Shown here piece by piece: positions 1 through 9,600 of a stretch of 45,778 nt of DNA. Numbering within the stretch: the first letter of the stretch is position 1; each line of letters opens with the position of its first letter. The DNA comes from Lutibacter sp. (GTDB lineage Bacteria; Bacteroidota; Bacteroidia; Flavobacteriales; Flavobacteriaceae). Both the position numbers and the translations under genes were made by a program. The stretch lies in NCBI RefSeq assembly GCF_013139515.1, contig NZ_WTAR01000040.1:1-45778 (forward strand). Direction: 5' to 3'. The notes under the pieces are model-generated. The model searched no databases. It worked only from the letters and a program-made list of their open reading frames with translations, and was not told where the DNA came from.

Positions 1-186
1 CCTTCTGAATTGGAAATAACATCAGTTGATGAGTTTGGAGATATTATGTCTTTACAACATAAAACGTACAACATAAGTGCAGTTCAGTATCATCCAGAGT
101 CAATTTTAACACCTTTAGGTGAGCAAATTGTTCGTAATTTTATAGAAGTAAACTCCCAATCCAACCTTTCCGAAGTGAAGGAGTAA
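1..186 (+). CDS. trpG: Anthranilate synthase component II (glutamine amidotransferase), C-terminal part
   Basis: Only the last 61 codons are present; the gene enters from outside the window. The reading frame contains QYHPES, which carries the His and Glu of the Cys-His-Glu triad of class I glutamine amidotransferases, followed by the usual short C-terminal helix. In this family the subunit hydrolyses glutamine and passes ammonia to TrpE for anthranilate synthesis. It is the first visible gene of a tryptophan operon and is followed after 42 bp by trpD. The catalytic Cys lies outside the window, so activity cannot be judged. The assignment over a pabA-type protein rests on the trp neighbours. 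Confidence 0.9.
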   Translation, partial: PSELEITSVDEFGDIMSLQHKTYNISAVQYHPESILTPLGEQIVRNFIEVNSQSNLSEVKE

Positions 187-200
187 TAAATTAATAAAAT

Positions 201-225
201 TTCCCCTTTGGGGAATTAAAAGGGG
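201..225 (+). promoter_or_regulatory. Two mutually exclusive hairpins over the trpD ribosome-binding site
   Basis: The short trpG-trpD gap can fold in two ways. TTCCCC (201-206) pairs with GGGGAA (210-215) around a three-base loop. Alternatively CCCCTTT (203-209) pairs with AAAGGGG (219-225), which would bury the G-rich stretch just before the trpD ATG at 229. The pairing is seen in the sequence. A regulatory role is inferred; it could equally be a dispersed C/G-rich intergenic repeat. Confidence 0.4.
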
Positions 226-228
226 CTT

Positions 229-1218
229 ATGAAAGCAATATTAAATAAATTATTTGAACAGCAACGATTAACAAAACAAGAGGCTAAAGAAGTATTGATT
301 CAAATAGCAAATGAACAATACAATGCAGCTCATTTGGCTTCGTTTTTAACGGTTTTTATGATGCGTCCAATTTCAGTAGATGAGCTAGCCGGATTTAGAG
401 AAGCATTATTAGAATTGGCAGTAAAAATTGATTTATCTGAATTTAACACTATTGATTTGTGTGGTACGGGCGGTGATGGAAAAAACACATTTAATATTTC
501 AACATTAACATCATTTGTAGTTGCTGGTACTGGAAATAAAGTAGCTAAGCATGGTAATTATGGCGTTTCATCGGTAAGTGGTTCTTCAAATATGTTAGAG
601 TATTTAGGGTACAAATTTACGAATGATGAAGCTGTTTTAAAGCAGCAAATAGATACCGCAAATATCTGTTTTTTACACGCGCCATTATTTCACCCAGCAA
701 TGAAATTCGTTGGGCCTGTTCGTAAAGAATTAGGCTTAAAAACATTTTTTAATATGTTGGGACCTTTGGTAAATCCTAGCAATCCACAAAATCAGTTAGT
801 AGGAGTTTTTAATTTAGAAGTTGCCAGGATTTATAATTATTTATTGCAAGAAACTTCAAAAAGTTATGGAATTATTTATAGTTTAGATGGTTACGATGAA
901 ATTTCATTAACAAGCGCATTTAAATTATTTACCAAGGAAAATGAACAATTAATTACTCCTGAAGAATTAGGGTTGAAAAGTTTACAGCAATCTGAAATTT
1001 TCGGAGGAAATTCTGTGGCAGAATCAGCCAAAATATTTGTTTCTATATTAGATGGAAAAGGAACTGATGCACAAAATAATGCAGTATTGGCTAATGCAGC
1101 ATTTGCATTAAAAATAATAGATGTAACCAAATCGTTTGAAACTGCTTTTGAAGAAGCAAAAGAATCTTTAATTAGTTTGAAGGCGAAAAAATGTTTAAGT
1201 AAATTAATAAATTTTTAA
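229..1218 (+). CDS. trpD: Anthranilate phosphoribosyltransferase
   Basis: Transfers the phosphoribosyl group of PRPP to anthranilate, the second step of the tryptophan branch, in the cytoplasm. The 329 residues match the family length. The PRPP-binding glycine loop with its following segment (GTGGDGKNTFNIST) lies at about 79-92 and KHGN at 107-110. A DE pair in the GYDEIS segment fits the Mg-binding acidic site. The ATG start follows a G-rich RBS inside the hairpins at 201-225. It is the stand-alone form, not fused to TrpG. The trpC gene does not follow directly: a 349-bp insertion with a dead nuclease gene separates them, although both remain on the same strand. Confidence 0.97.
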   Translation: MKAILNKLFEQQRLTKQEAKEVLIQIANEQYNAAHLASFLTVFMMRPISVDELAGFREALLELAVKIDLSEFNTIDLCGTGGDGKNTFNISTLTSFVVAGTGNKVAKHGNYGVSSVSGSSNMLEYLGYKFTNDEAVLKQQIDTANICFLHAPLFHPAMKFVGPVRKELGLKTFFNMLGPLVNPSNPQNQLVGVFNLEVARIYNYLLQETSKSYGIIYSLDGYDEISLTSAFKLFTKENEQLITPEELGLKSLQQSEIFGGNSVAESAKIFVSILDGKGTDAQNNAVLANAAFALKIIDVTKSFETAFEEAKESLISLKAKKCLSKLINF

Positions 1219-1219
1219 T

Positions 1220-1245
1220 CGTCATGCTGAACTTGTTTCAGTATC
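1220..1245 (+). repeat. Left terminal inverted repeat of the GIY-YIG element
   Basis: This 26-base segment is a near-copy, in inverted orientation, of 1541-1568. Aligned, the two differ by two substitutions and a two-base deletion on this side. It contains its own small hairpin (CTGAA, five-base loop, TTCAG). It begins one base after the trpD stop codon. Confidence 0.75.
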
Positions 1246-1260
1246 ACATTTAGTGAGAAA

Positions 1261-1542
1261 ATGAAATTAAGTTATGTTTACATATTAGCGAATGAATATA
1301 GAACAACCTTTTATATTGGTATGACAGCAAACTTAAAAGAAAGAACGGATTAGTATAAAAATGGATTAGGTTCAAAGTTTACATTAAAATATAATGTGAA
1401 AGATTTAATATATTTCGAAGAATTTAGGAATATTAATTAAACAATTTTAAGAGAAAAACAATTGAAAAATTGGCATCACGATTGGAAAATAAATTTAATT
1501 AAGGAAATGAACCCTACTTTAAAAACATTACAATTTGGATGA
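1261..1542 (+). pseudogene. GIY-YIG endonuclease domain protein, inactivated by two in-frame stops
   Basis: Read in one frame from the ATG at 1261 to the TGA at 1540-1542, the sequence encodes a single-domain GIY-YIG protein of 93 codons interrupted by a TAG at 1351-1353 and a TAA at 1438-1440. The visible landmarks are YVYI and FYIG (the GIY and YIG strands), an Arg in LKERT, and a Glu in LREKQLKNW followed by HHDWK, as expected for small stand-alone family members. The frame is intact apart from the stops, so decay looks recent, and both stops could be single-base changes from sense codons such as CAG or CAA. The stop codon overlaps the right terminal repeat. A functional product is very unlikely. 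Confidence 0.85.
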
Positions 1543-1568
1543 TACCCTGAAACAAGTTCAGGGTGACG
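1541..1568 (-). repeat. Right terminal inverted repeat of the GIY-YIG element
   Basis: This 28-base segment is the better-preserved end. CCCTGAA (1545-1551) and TTCAGGG (1557-1563) form a perfect 7-bp stem around a five-base loop, flanked by GATA and TGACG. Its reverse complement matches 1220-1245. It overlaps the stop codon of the nuclease remnant by two bases. Confidence 0.75.
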
Positions 1569-1607
1569 AAAATTAATAAAATTTATGAATCACTGAATAA
1601 ATAGAAA

Positions 1608-2393
1608 ATGACCATTTTAGATAAAATAATAGCACATAAAAAAAAGGAAGTAGCTCAATTAAAAAGTGAGGTAGCAATTGAAAAATTGGTAAAAAGCCCT
1701 AATTTTAATCGTACACCAATTTCATTGAAAAATGCATTGACTGCTAAAGATTCAACCGGAATTATCGCAGAGTATAAAAGAAAATCTCCTTCAAAAGGAA
1801 TTATCAATGATACATCTGATATTATTGAAGTTACTCAAGGATATTTAGAAGCAAATGTGGCTGCGCAATCTATTTTAACAGATACGGAATTTTTTGGTGG
1901 AAATATTGTTGATGTAATGAAGGCAAGAACAGTAAATGATACCACACCAATTTTAAGAAAAGATTTTATAGTTGATGGATTTCAAATTGTGGAAGCAAAA
2001 GCTATTGGAACTGACGCAATTTTACTAATTGCAGCTTGTTTAACCAAGCAAGAATTGAAAAATTATGGCAAATTAGCTGAAGATTTAGGCTTAGATGTTT
2101 TGTATGAAGTGCATAGTGAAGAAGAATTAGGTAAAATAGAACTTGACAATAAAATAATAGGAATAAATAATAGAAATTTAAAAACTTTTGAAGTCGATTT
2201 AGAGCATTCTATTCAGCTAGCAAGTCAAATTCCTGAGAGTTGTATTAAAGTTTCAGAGAGTGGTTTGAGCGACCCAAGAGTTATTACAGGTTTAAAAGAA
2301 TATGGTTTTCAAGGGTTTTTAATTGGAGAAAATTTCATGAAAACTAATGACCCTGGATTTGCTTGTCAAGAATTTATATCTCAAATACGATAA
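1608..2393 (+). CDS. trpC: Indole-3-glycerol-phosphate synthase
   Basis: Closes the indole ring from carboxyphenylamino-deoxyribulose phosphate. The 261 residues are full length for the single-domain (beta/alpha)8 enzyme. The signature EYKRKSPSKG lies at about 55-64 and contains a catalytic Lys. LRKDF and GINNRNLKTF supply further active-site residues, and SESG with LIGENFM fits the phosphate-binding end of the barrel. The ATG at 1608 lies 39 bp after the GIY-YIG element. trpF starts four bases after the stop, so the two are probably translationally coupled. It is not fused to trpF, unlike the enterobacterial enzyme. Confidence 0.97.
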   Translation: MTILDKIIAHKKKEVAQLKSEVAIEKLVKSPNFNRTPISLKNALTAKDSTGIIAEYKRKSPSKGIINDTSDIIEVTQGYLEANVAAQSILTDTEFFGGNIVDVMKARTVNDTTPILRKDFIVDGFQIVEAKAIGTDAILLIAACLTKQELKNYGKLAEDLGLDVLYEVHSEEELGKIELDNKIIGINNRNLKTFEVDLEHSIQLASQIPESCIKVSESGLSDPRVITGLKEYGFQGFLIGENFMKTNDPGFACQEFISQIR

Positions 2394-2397
2394 AAAA

Positions 2398-3009
2398 ATG
2401 AAAATTAAAGTTTGTGGAATGCGAAACTCTGAAAATGTTTCAAGCTTATTAGTCTTGAAACCAGATTTTGTAGGGTTTATATTTTACAATAAATCTAAAC
2501 GTTTTGTCGCAGACTTTCCAGAAGTTGAGTTTCCTTCTGATGTTAAAAAAGTAGGTGTTTTTGTAAATGAAAGTGAAGGTGAAATTATAAAAAAAGTAAA
2601 TCAATATCAATTAGATTTTGTACAACTACATGGAGATGAAACTCCACAATTTTGTGATAAATTAAAATCCAGTCAAGAAGTTAAAATTATAAAGGCTTTT
2701 TCAGTTGATGGGAAGTTTGATTTTGATGAAACCAAGGCTTTCGAAAATTATTGCAGTTATTTTTTATTCGATACAAAAGGAGTAAATTATGGAGGTAATG
2801 GGATAAAATTTAATTGGGAAATACTTCAAAATTATAAGGGGAATATTCCTTTTTTATTGAGTGGTGGTATTTCAAAAAACGATGTGCTTGAAGTTAATAA
2901 AATTAATCACTTAAATTTTATAGGTGTTGATGTTAATAGTGGTTTTGAAATAGAACCTGCTTTAAAAAATATAGAAAAACTAAAAGAATTTAAAAACAAC
3001 TTAGTATGA
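2398..3009 (+). CDS. trpF: Phosphoribosylanthranilate isomerase
   Basis: Isomerises phosphoribosylanthranilate to the ribulose form used by TrpC. I place the start at the ATG at 2398 (MKIKVCGM...), giving 203 residues, because the family begins with exactly this strand and carries its catalytic Cys in KVCGM. A longer reading from 2347 would overlap trpC and add 17 residues unlike the family. QLHGDE and the catalytic Asp in FDTKG, followed by GGNG and a phosphate-binding LLSGGI, complete the barrel. The TGA stop overlaps the trpB ATG in an ATGA junction at 3006-3009. Confidence 0.95.
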   Translation: MKIKVCGMRNSENVSSLLVLKPDFVGFIFYNKSKRFVADFPEVEFPSDVKKVGVFVNESEGEIIKKVNQYQLDFVQLHGDETPQFCDKLKSSQEVKIIKAFSVDGKFDFDETKAFENYCSYFLFDTKGVNYGGNGIKFNWEILQNYKGNIPFLLSGGISKNDVLEVNKINHLNFIGVDVNSGFEIEPALKNIEKLKEFKNNLV

Positions 3010-4190
3010 GTTATTTTGTTGATAAAGATGGGTATTATGGGAAGTTTGGTGGTGCTTTTATACCCGAATTATTATACCCTAATGTAAAGGAATTAGAGGG
3101 TAATTATCTGAAAATTTTAGCATCGGAATCCTTTAAAAAAGAATTTAAAGATTTATTGGATAATTATGTGGGTAGGCCAACTCCATTATATTTAGCAAAA
3201 CGATTATCTGAAAAATATGGAGCAACAATTTATTTAAAGCGTGAAGATTTATGCCATACAGGTGCGCATAAAGTGAATAATACGATTGGGCAAATTTTGG
3301 TTGCAAAGCACTTAGGTAAAAAGCGAATTATTGCTGAAACCGGTGCAGGGCAACATGGTGTTGCAACAGCTACAGTTTGTGCTTTAATGGATTTAGAATG
3401 CATTGTTTTTATGGGGGAAGTTGATATTAAACGTCAGGCTCCAAATGTAGCACGAATGAAAATGTTAGGTGCAAAAGTTGTTCCGGCAACAAGTGGAAGT
3501 AAAACCTTAAAAGACGCTACAAATGAAGCAATTCGTGATTGGATTGGAAACCCTGAAGATACTTATTATTTAATTGGTTCAGTGGTTGGACCGCATCCTT
3601 ATCCTGATATGGTAGCGCGTTTGCAATCTATCATTAGCAAGGAAATTAAAGAACAATTATTGGTTCAAACTGGAAATGAAAATCCAGATATGATAATTGC
3701 TTGTGTTGGCGGTGGAAGTAATGCGGCAGGTGCTTTTTATCATTATTTAGATGAAGAAAGCGTTGATTTAATAGCAGTTGAAGCCGCAGGGTTAGGTGTT
3801 TATAGTGGTAAAAGTGCAGCAACATCTCAATTGGGTGAAGTTGGTGTTTTACACGGAAGTAAAACTATTTTAATGCAAGATGAATACGGACAAGTAATTG
3901 AACCTTATTCAATTTCGGCGGGGTTAGATTATCCTGGAATTGGACCGCTTCACGCTTACTTACATGAAAGCGACCGAGCAAAATTTATGAATGCCACAGA
4001 TCAAGAAGCGTTAGATGCGGCTTATGAATTAACGAAAATAGAAGGAATTATTCCTGCATTGGAATCGGCACATGCATTGGCTGTTTTACCTAAAATGAAA
4101 TTTGAGAAGAATCAAGTTGTTGTTATTAATTTATCGGGTAGAGGAGATAAGGATTTAGAAACTTATATAACAAATTTGAAAGATGAATAA
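3006..4190 (+). CDS. trpB: Tryptophan synthase beta chain
   Basis: PLP enzyme that condenses indole with serine in the alpha2-beta2 tryptophan synthase complex. It has 394 residues, full length. The PLP lysine is in HTGAHKVNN (Lys at about 89), with GAGQHG before the COMM domain and the phosphate-binding loop GGGSNAAG near 236-243. The sequence is of the classical TrpB1 type that pairs with TrpA, consistent with trpA directly following. The start overlaps the trpF stop by four bases and the end overlaps the trpA start by eight bases, so trpF, trpB and trpA are likely coupled in translation. Confidence 0.98.
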   Translation: MSYFVDKDGYYGKFGGAFIPELLYPNVKELEGNYLKILASESFKKEFKDLLDNYVGRPTPLYLAKRLSEKYGATIYLKREDLCHTGAHKVNNTIGQILVAKHLGKKRIIAETGAGQHGVATATVCALMDLECIVFMGEVDIKRQAPNVARMKMLGAKVVPATSGSKTLKDATNEAIRDWIGNPEDTYYLIGSVVGPHPYPDMVARLQSIISKEIKEQLLVQTGNENPDMIIACVGGGSNAAGAFYHYLDEESVDLIAVEAAGLGVYSGKSAATSQLGEVGVLHGSKTILMQDEYGQVIEPYSISAGLDYPGIGPLHAYLHESDRAKFMNATDQEALDAAYELTKIEGIIPALESAHALAVLPKMKFEKNQVVVINLSGRGDKDLETYITNLKDE

Positions 4191-4950
4191 GTTAATTAGT
4201 TTATTTAATACAAAACAGCAGAATTTATGTTCAGTTTTTTTTACTGCGGGTTTTCCTAAGTTAAATGATACTGAAATTATTATTAAAAGTTTGGAGAGCA
4301 GTGGAGTAGATTTTATTGAAGTTGGATTGCCATATTCTGATCCATTAGCTGATGGGCCAACGATACAAAATAGTAGTTCGCTAGCTTTAGCAAACGGAAT
4401 AAATTTGGATATTATTTTTAATCAGTTGGATGCTATAAAAGATTCAATAAAAGTCCCACTAGTTTTAATGGGTTATTTAAATCAAGTACTAAAATATGGT
4501 GAAACTAAGTTTTGTCAAAAATGTAAAGATTGCGGAATTGAAACTGTAATTATTCCAGATTTACCAATGATTGAATATGAATCTCTTTATAAAGATTTGT
4601 TTGCTGGGTATAACATATCAAATGTGTTTTTAATTACACCTCAAACTTCAGATGAGCGTATTCGAAAAATTGATGAAATGAGTAATGCTTTTATTTATGT
4701 TGTTGCTTCATCATCAATTACAGGTGCAAAAGGGGGAATTTCAGAAAAACAAATTGCTTATTTTGAGCGAATTAAAAACATGAATTTAAAAAGCACGTTA
4801 ATTGCAGGTTTTGGAATTTCAGATAAATCTACATTTAATACAGCTTGTAATTATGTAAATGGAACGATAATTGGCTCTGCATTTATTAATTATTTATCAG
4901 ACAACGGAACTAATACAATTACTAAATTTGTTGGTGATATATTAGATTAA
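4183..4950 (+). CDS. trpA: Tryptophan synthase alpha chain
   Basis: Cleaves indole-3-glycerol phosphate to indole, which is channelled to TrpB. It has 255 residues. The family signature [17 protein letters not shown] holds the two catalytic acids, Glu at about 46 and Asp at about 57. LMGYLN and a C-terminal GFGIS/GSAF phosphate-binding region are also present. It is the last gene of the trp operon. The stop codon lies inside a 12-bp palindrome (4947-4958) that also carries the stop of the convergent gene, and no separate terminator is visible between them. Confidence 0.97.
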   Translation: MNKLISLFNTKQQNLCSVFFTAGFPKLNDTEIIIKSLESSGVDFIEVGLPYSDPLADGPTIQNSSSLALANGINLDIIFNQLDAIKDSIKVPLVLMGYLNQVLKYGETKFCQKCKDCGIETVIIPDLPMIEYESLYKDLFAGYNISNVFLITPQTSDERIRKIDEMSNAFIYVVASSSITGAKGGISEKQIAYFERIKNMNLKSTLIAGFGISDKSTFNTACNYVNGTIIGSAFINYLSDNGTNTITKFVGDILD

Positions 4951-4954
4951 AGCT

Positions 4955-5611
4955 TTAAAAGTATTTCTTATACTGTAAAACTCTAAAATCAAAAGTATTG
5001 AATTTAGGGTTTTGTTGTTTTATATGTTTGTATTGTGGATTACTTCCAATAGCTCTATTCGCTGCGCCAGAAGGAGCCGTTAATGAAACTACTTTTATAA
5101 TTCTTGTATTTTGAATTGAAAACTCGTGAATTCTTGGAGTTTCTAAAGAAATAGGAGTAAGGCTAATATTTTGTTCTTTCAATTGTCTTCTTAAATGATA
5201 TTCTGGGCCGTTTTTACTATTTCCACCAGTTAATAAAAGTGTATGTACTGAGGGATGCTTTTTAATAAAGTACAGCATATCTCGTAAAGTAATAGCAAAC
5301 ATTCCTAAATCTGAAGCATCAATTTTTTCACGTTCACAAGATTCAACAATATCACAAATACCAATATTATTTTTTAGCAGAAAATTCTTTCTTTGCTTAA
5401 TTGCGAAATCTGTAGTTTCAAATTTTAAGTTGAGGTTGAAAATTGTATCTAATATTTTCCATAATTGGCCATCAATGCTACCATAACAAAAATTCACATC
5501 GCCTTTTTTTAAGTTTCCTATTGAAAATCTAGGAGGAGGTAAAGTACCAACAATTAGTTTTGTTGCTTGATTAGGGATAAATGGTTGATATGGATGTTTG
5601 AAAAAAATCAA
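4955..5611 (-). CDS. Uracil-DNA-glycosylase-superfamily protein (MUG-like)
   Basis: A 218-residue cytoplasmic protein with no signal peptide. Near the N-terminus it has IVGTLPPPRFS (about 20-30), then CYGSIDGQLWKIL, resembling the active-site loop of the UDG fold. Near the C-terminus it has LTAPSGAANRAIG, placed where the DNA-intercalation loop of MUG/UDG enzymes lies. By family it would act in base-excision repair, but the substrate cannot be told. No ATG begins this frame: I see a TTG at 5611, with ATT codons possible upstream before a stop at 5639-5641, so the start is uncertain. It converges with trpA with four bases between the stops. Confidence 0.55.
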   Translation of the reverse strand: MIFFKHPYQPFIPNQATKLIVGTLPPPRFSIGNLKKGDVNFCYGSIDGQLWKILDTIFNLNLKFETTDFAIKQRKNFLLKNNIGICDIVESCEREKIDASDLGMFAITLRDMLYFIKKHPSVHTLLLTGGNSKNGPEYHLRRQLKEQNISLTPISLETPRIHEFSIQNTRIIKVVSLTAPSGAANRAIGSNPQYKHIKQQNPKFNTFDFRVLQYKKYF

Positions 5612-5655
5612 ATGAAATTTAAAAATGCAGTTAATTTTTTAAATAATTTATAGAC

Positions 5656-6654
5656 TTAGAATTGAACAGGACACTTAGCATGTGTAACATAATCTCTTAG
5701 GCTGTAAGAGATAGAAAATTCATATACACCACCAGTATTACCTATTTTACTTATGTTAAGATCATATGAATAACCAAATTTTAAATCCTTCCATTTTAAA
5801 CCTACAAATGCATTTATTGAAGTTAAAAATTGTTTACTTGAATTATTTTTAAGCGGGTTAGTAACCGCTAGAACACCAAATGAAAATGTATCATCATAAA
5901 CATATTGTGACCCAATATCAAGTCTACTAAAGTCACCTTGTTTCATGAAATTAGATAAAAAGTATACACTATTTTTATCAGAATATTTATAGTTAGAATA
6001 ACGATACAGTGGAAACTCAATTACTGAATGAACTGAAATAAACATGTCTAATGGTGTATTTCCTTCAGAAGTTAAAGAAATATTGGGTTTGTTTAGGTGT
6101 CTTATTGTTAAACCAAACCAAGAATTTTCATTATTTAAAAGTATTGATGAACTAAAATCGACAAAGCGTTTTTTTTCTAATAAAAGTGTTGGATCAATAC
6201 TTGAACTATTTATGGTTCCTGTTGAGATATTTACTTGGTCTTCTAATAAAAGATTTTGAAACGCATAATCTTTTATTCCTAAACCAACTGCAATACTAGG
6301 TCTTAGATACCATTCTCTAGATAATCTTATAGCTAAAGCGTAGTTAAGGTTTACTTGGGTAAATTTGTATTTGGTATTTGTTTCTGTATGGTTTAAAATA
6401 CTTATTCCTATTCCGCTATTTATATTGTCAAACCAACCATCAACATAAGCAAATTGCGTATTTATACTAAAATCTAAGTCGGCCCATTGGGTTCTATGAA
6501 CAACTCCAAATTTTGGAGTTTCTAAAGCTCCTGTAAACCCTGTATTAATTGTTTCAGGTATCATAAAATACTGAGAAAACACAGGGTCTTGAGAGTATCC
6601 ATTCTTAAATGTTAATAGTATTATTAATAAAAATAATATTTTTTTTATTGGCAT
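5656..6654 (-). CDS. PorP/SprF family type IX secretion system outer-membrane protein
   Basis: 332 residues with a signal peptide (about 1-21, ending GYSQ) directly followed by the family hallmark DPVFSQYFM...NTGFTGA. The rest is rich in alternating aromatic beta strands, as expected of an outer-membrane barrel. In Flavobacteriia such proteins are commonly encoded just downstream of adhesins with a type B sorting domain and are needed for their secretion or anchoring, as SprF is for SprB. Here it starts one base after the stop of the 2689-residue adhesin, so the two form one transcription unit and are probably dedicated partners. Which T9SS core it uses cannot be seen, because no core genes lie in this window. 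Confidence 0.92.
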   Translation of the reverse strand: MPIKKILFLLIILLTFKNGYSQDPVFSQYFMIPETINTGFTGALETPKFGVVHRTQWADLDFSINTQFAYVDGWFDNINSGIGISILNHTETNTKYKFTQVNLNYALAIRLSREWYLRPSIAVGLGIKDYAFQNLLLEDQVNISTGTINSSSIDPTLLLEKKRFVDFSSSILLNNENSWFGLTIRHLNKPNISLTSEGNTPLDMFISVHSVIEFPLYRYSNYKYSDKNSVYFLSNFMKQGDFSRLDIGSQYVYDDTFSFGVLAVTNPLKNNSSKQFLTSINAFVGLKWKDLKFGYSYDLNISKIGNTGGVYEFSISYSLRDYVTHAKCPVQF

Positions 6655-6655
6655 T

Positions 6656-9600
6656 TTATTTAATTAATGTTACAGCACTATTGGAAGTTATTTCTTTGCC
6701 ATAGAATACTTTGGCTTTAACTTTTATTACATAGTTACCGTTTTCTGCTAATGTACCATTTATTCTTCCATCCCAACCTTTAAGTTCTGTTCCTTTTTCA
6801 AAATATATTAATGAACCCCAGGTATCATATATACTCATTTCTACATCATCCATACCTGTATAACTAGGTCTTATAGTGTCATTAATTTGATCATTATTGG
6901 GTGTAAATCCATTAGGTATAATTAAGTTGTAACCTTTAATAACTGTTATATCTTGAGTATATGTGTATGAACAACCATAATCATAATCAACTGTTTGTAT
7001 AATTGTATAAGTTCCTTCTTCACTATAAGTGTGAGATGGATTTTCTTCAAAAACAATTGATGATCCATCACCAAAATCCCAACTTACAGATGTATAATCA
7101 CCTGTAGAAGTATTTGTAAATTGAATTGGGTCATCTATTGATAAAATGTCATATTTATCAAGAGAGAATGAAGCATAATCAAACGAAAGTTCACCAAATT
7201 GAGAAATATTTATTTCAAATACTACTTGAGCTTCACAGCCTACAGCATCAGTTACAGTTGCCGTATAGTTTCCATTTTGACCAGATGTCATAATTTCATT
7301 ATTTTTTCCTGAAACTAATCCGTCAGACCAAGTAAAAGTATATGGCGCTACACCTCCAGAAGCTATTACAGTGTTTACTTGATTTGCTTCCATAGTGGTA
7401 CAATCTGAATATAAACTTGTTGTTAAAGCAATTTCTAAAACGGGTGGTCTGGTTATTGTAAATACATCACTTATTTGACAACCATTAGCATCAGTTACTT
7501 CAATATTGTAATCTCCCGGAGGAAGATTTGAAATATCTTCAGTACTAATTCCATTATCCCAAGCGTAACTATATGGTAATTTACCTCCTGTTATATGCAC
7601 ATTAATTGTTCCGCTGTTTGTATTATCACAATTTGTAGCATTATTAATTGTTGCACTTATTGCTAGAGGTGTTGGATCTGAAATTATAAAGGTTTGCGTA
7701 ATTGGGCAAGATGTAGGTGAACTATCACTAACAATTACATTATATGTTCCTGGAGCAAGGTTTGTTACTGTTTCATTTTCTCCATCAATATCTTCATTAC
7801 CATTTTCGTCAATCCAAGTAATATTTATTGGAGGCACACCACCTACAACATTTAAAGTAATTACTCCATTTCTTTCCCCAACACACGTTATGTTTGAGAC
7901 TAAAGGATTGATATTGAAAATTGGTGCTTCGATAATTTCAACGGTTATAAATTTTGTACAATTATTTTCATCGGTTACTGATATTAGATAGGTTCCAGGA
8001 TTCAAATTATCTTTACTTGTTACATTTTCTTTTGCTCCCCAATCAACAATATATGGAGAAACACCACCAGTAATATCTAGTTGAATAGTACCATCGTTAG
8101 CATTATAACAAGAAATATCAGTTTTTGTTGCATTGATTACTAAATCACCTGGCTGTTCAATTTCAAATGTAATAAATTGTTCACAGCCTAAATTATCATT
8201 TACTGTTAAATTATATTCACCAGCGAATAAGTTAGCTATGTTTTTTGTTGTATTACTATAACCATTTGGTCCAGTCCAGTTATATGTGTATTCAAAAACT
8301 CCTGAAGAAATTTCTTCTGGCGTACCACCAATTACATCAATATTTATTGATCCATTAGCTTCTCCATTACAAAATACATCAACTTTTGAAGTTAGATTTA
8401 TTTGAACTAAATCTGGTTGTGTAATTACAAATGTTTCAGTGTTTTTACAACCGTTAGAATCTATAACAATTACTGTATAATTACCAGGTCCAATATTAAT
8501 TAAATCTTCATCAATTGAGTATGGACTTCCATTTTTAGTCCAAATATACCTATATGTACCAGATCCTCCTGAAGGTGAAATTATTATATTAGCATCAAAA
8601 TTTCCGTAACATAATACATCTTGTTCAACATCAATATTGATAAGAATTTCGTTAGGTTGTTCTATTAAATATTGGTATGTATTTACACATCCAATAGCAT
8701 CTATAATAGTTACTTCGTATTGACCAGATTCTAAATTTGTAATAATTTCAGAAGAACTTGTAAACCCATTTGGTCCAGTCCAATTAATTTGATAGAAAGG
8801 GCTGCTAGGAAATGGGGTTCCTCCGGAAACACTTAATATAATAGTTGCATTATTAGCATTAAAGCAGCTTACATTAGAAACCCTTGCATTTGGATTTAAA
8901 TCAGTTAGTGGTTGTGTAATTTCAATATCATCAATTGTTCTCAAACAACCATTAGCATCAGATGCTATAATATTGTAAGTACCAGCTAGTAAATTATCAA
9001 ATATATATGTTGTGCCAGATTGAGTTTTGGTTGAACTATACAATGTACCATTATAATCTATTCCTGAAATTTCAAATGTATAATTTGCAACTGAAGGGTC
9101 TATAGTTACTTCAATTGATCCAGCAGCTTCACCAAAACAGTTAATATTAGTGTGTACTTCATTAATTGATAATGCTGCAGGTTCATTTACATTGAATGTT
9201 TCACTAATAATACACCCGTTTACATCAGTTACAGTTAAATCATATGTTCCAGCTGTTAAATCAGATTGATCTTCACTTGTAGTTAAAAGACCAGAACCAT
9301 TAATAGTAGTCCAATTGTAGCTATATGGTGCTACACCACCTGTTACTGTAACGTTTATACTTGCATCATCTCCATTGTTACATTTTACATTAAATCCATT
9401 ATAATTTGATAAAACACCGCTTAAAGCTAAAGAATCAATATCAATAATATTGTATGTTTCTGATATTGAACAAGTACCTGTTGCATCAATAATTGTAACG
9501 GTATAATCGCCAGGAGTTAAACTAGCAATATCTTTAGTATTTGCTGTAAAACCACTTGGGCCAGTCCAAGAATATGTATAAGTTGGTGTTCCTCCAGATA

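Larger units (their letters stand above)
1220..1568 (+). mobile_element. 349-bp element: GIY-YIG gene remnant bounded by REP-like hairpins
   Basis: A GIY-YIG reading frame (1261-1542) fills the space between two inverted terminal repeats. Each end is an imperfect hairpin with unlike flanks (CGTCA outside, GATAC inside), resembling REP sequences. The unit splits the trp operon between trpD and trpC, where the other genes are separated by no more than a few dozen bases. I infer a small mobile or once-mobile unit, analogous in layout to REP/RAYT systems but with a GIY-YIG nuclease in place of a Y1 transposase. No clear target-site duplication is visible. The same arrangement could instead be a transcribed spacer that has become fixed. 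Confidence 0.6.
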
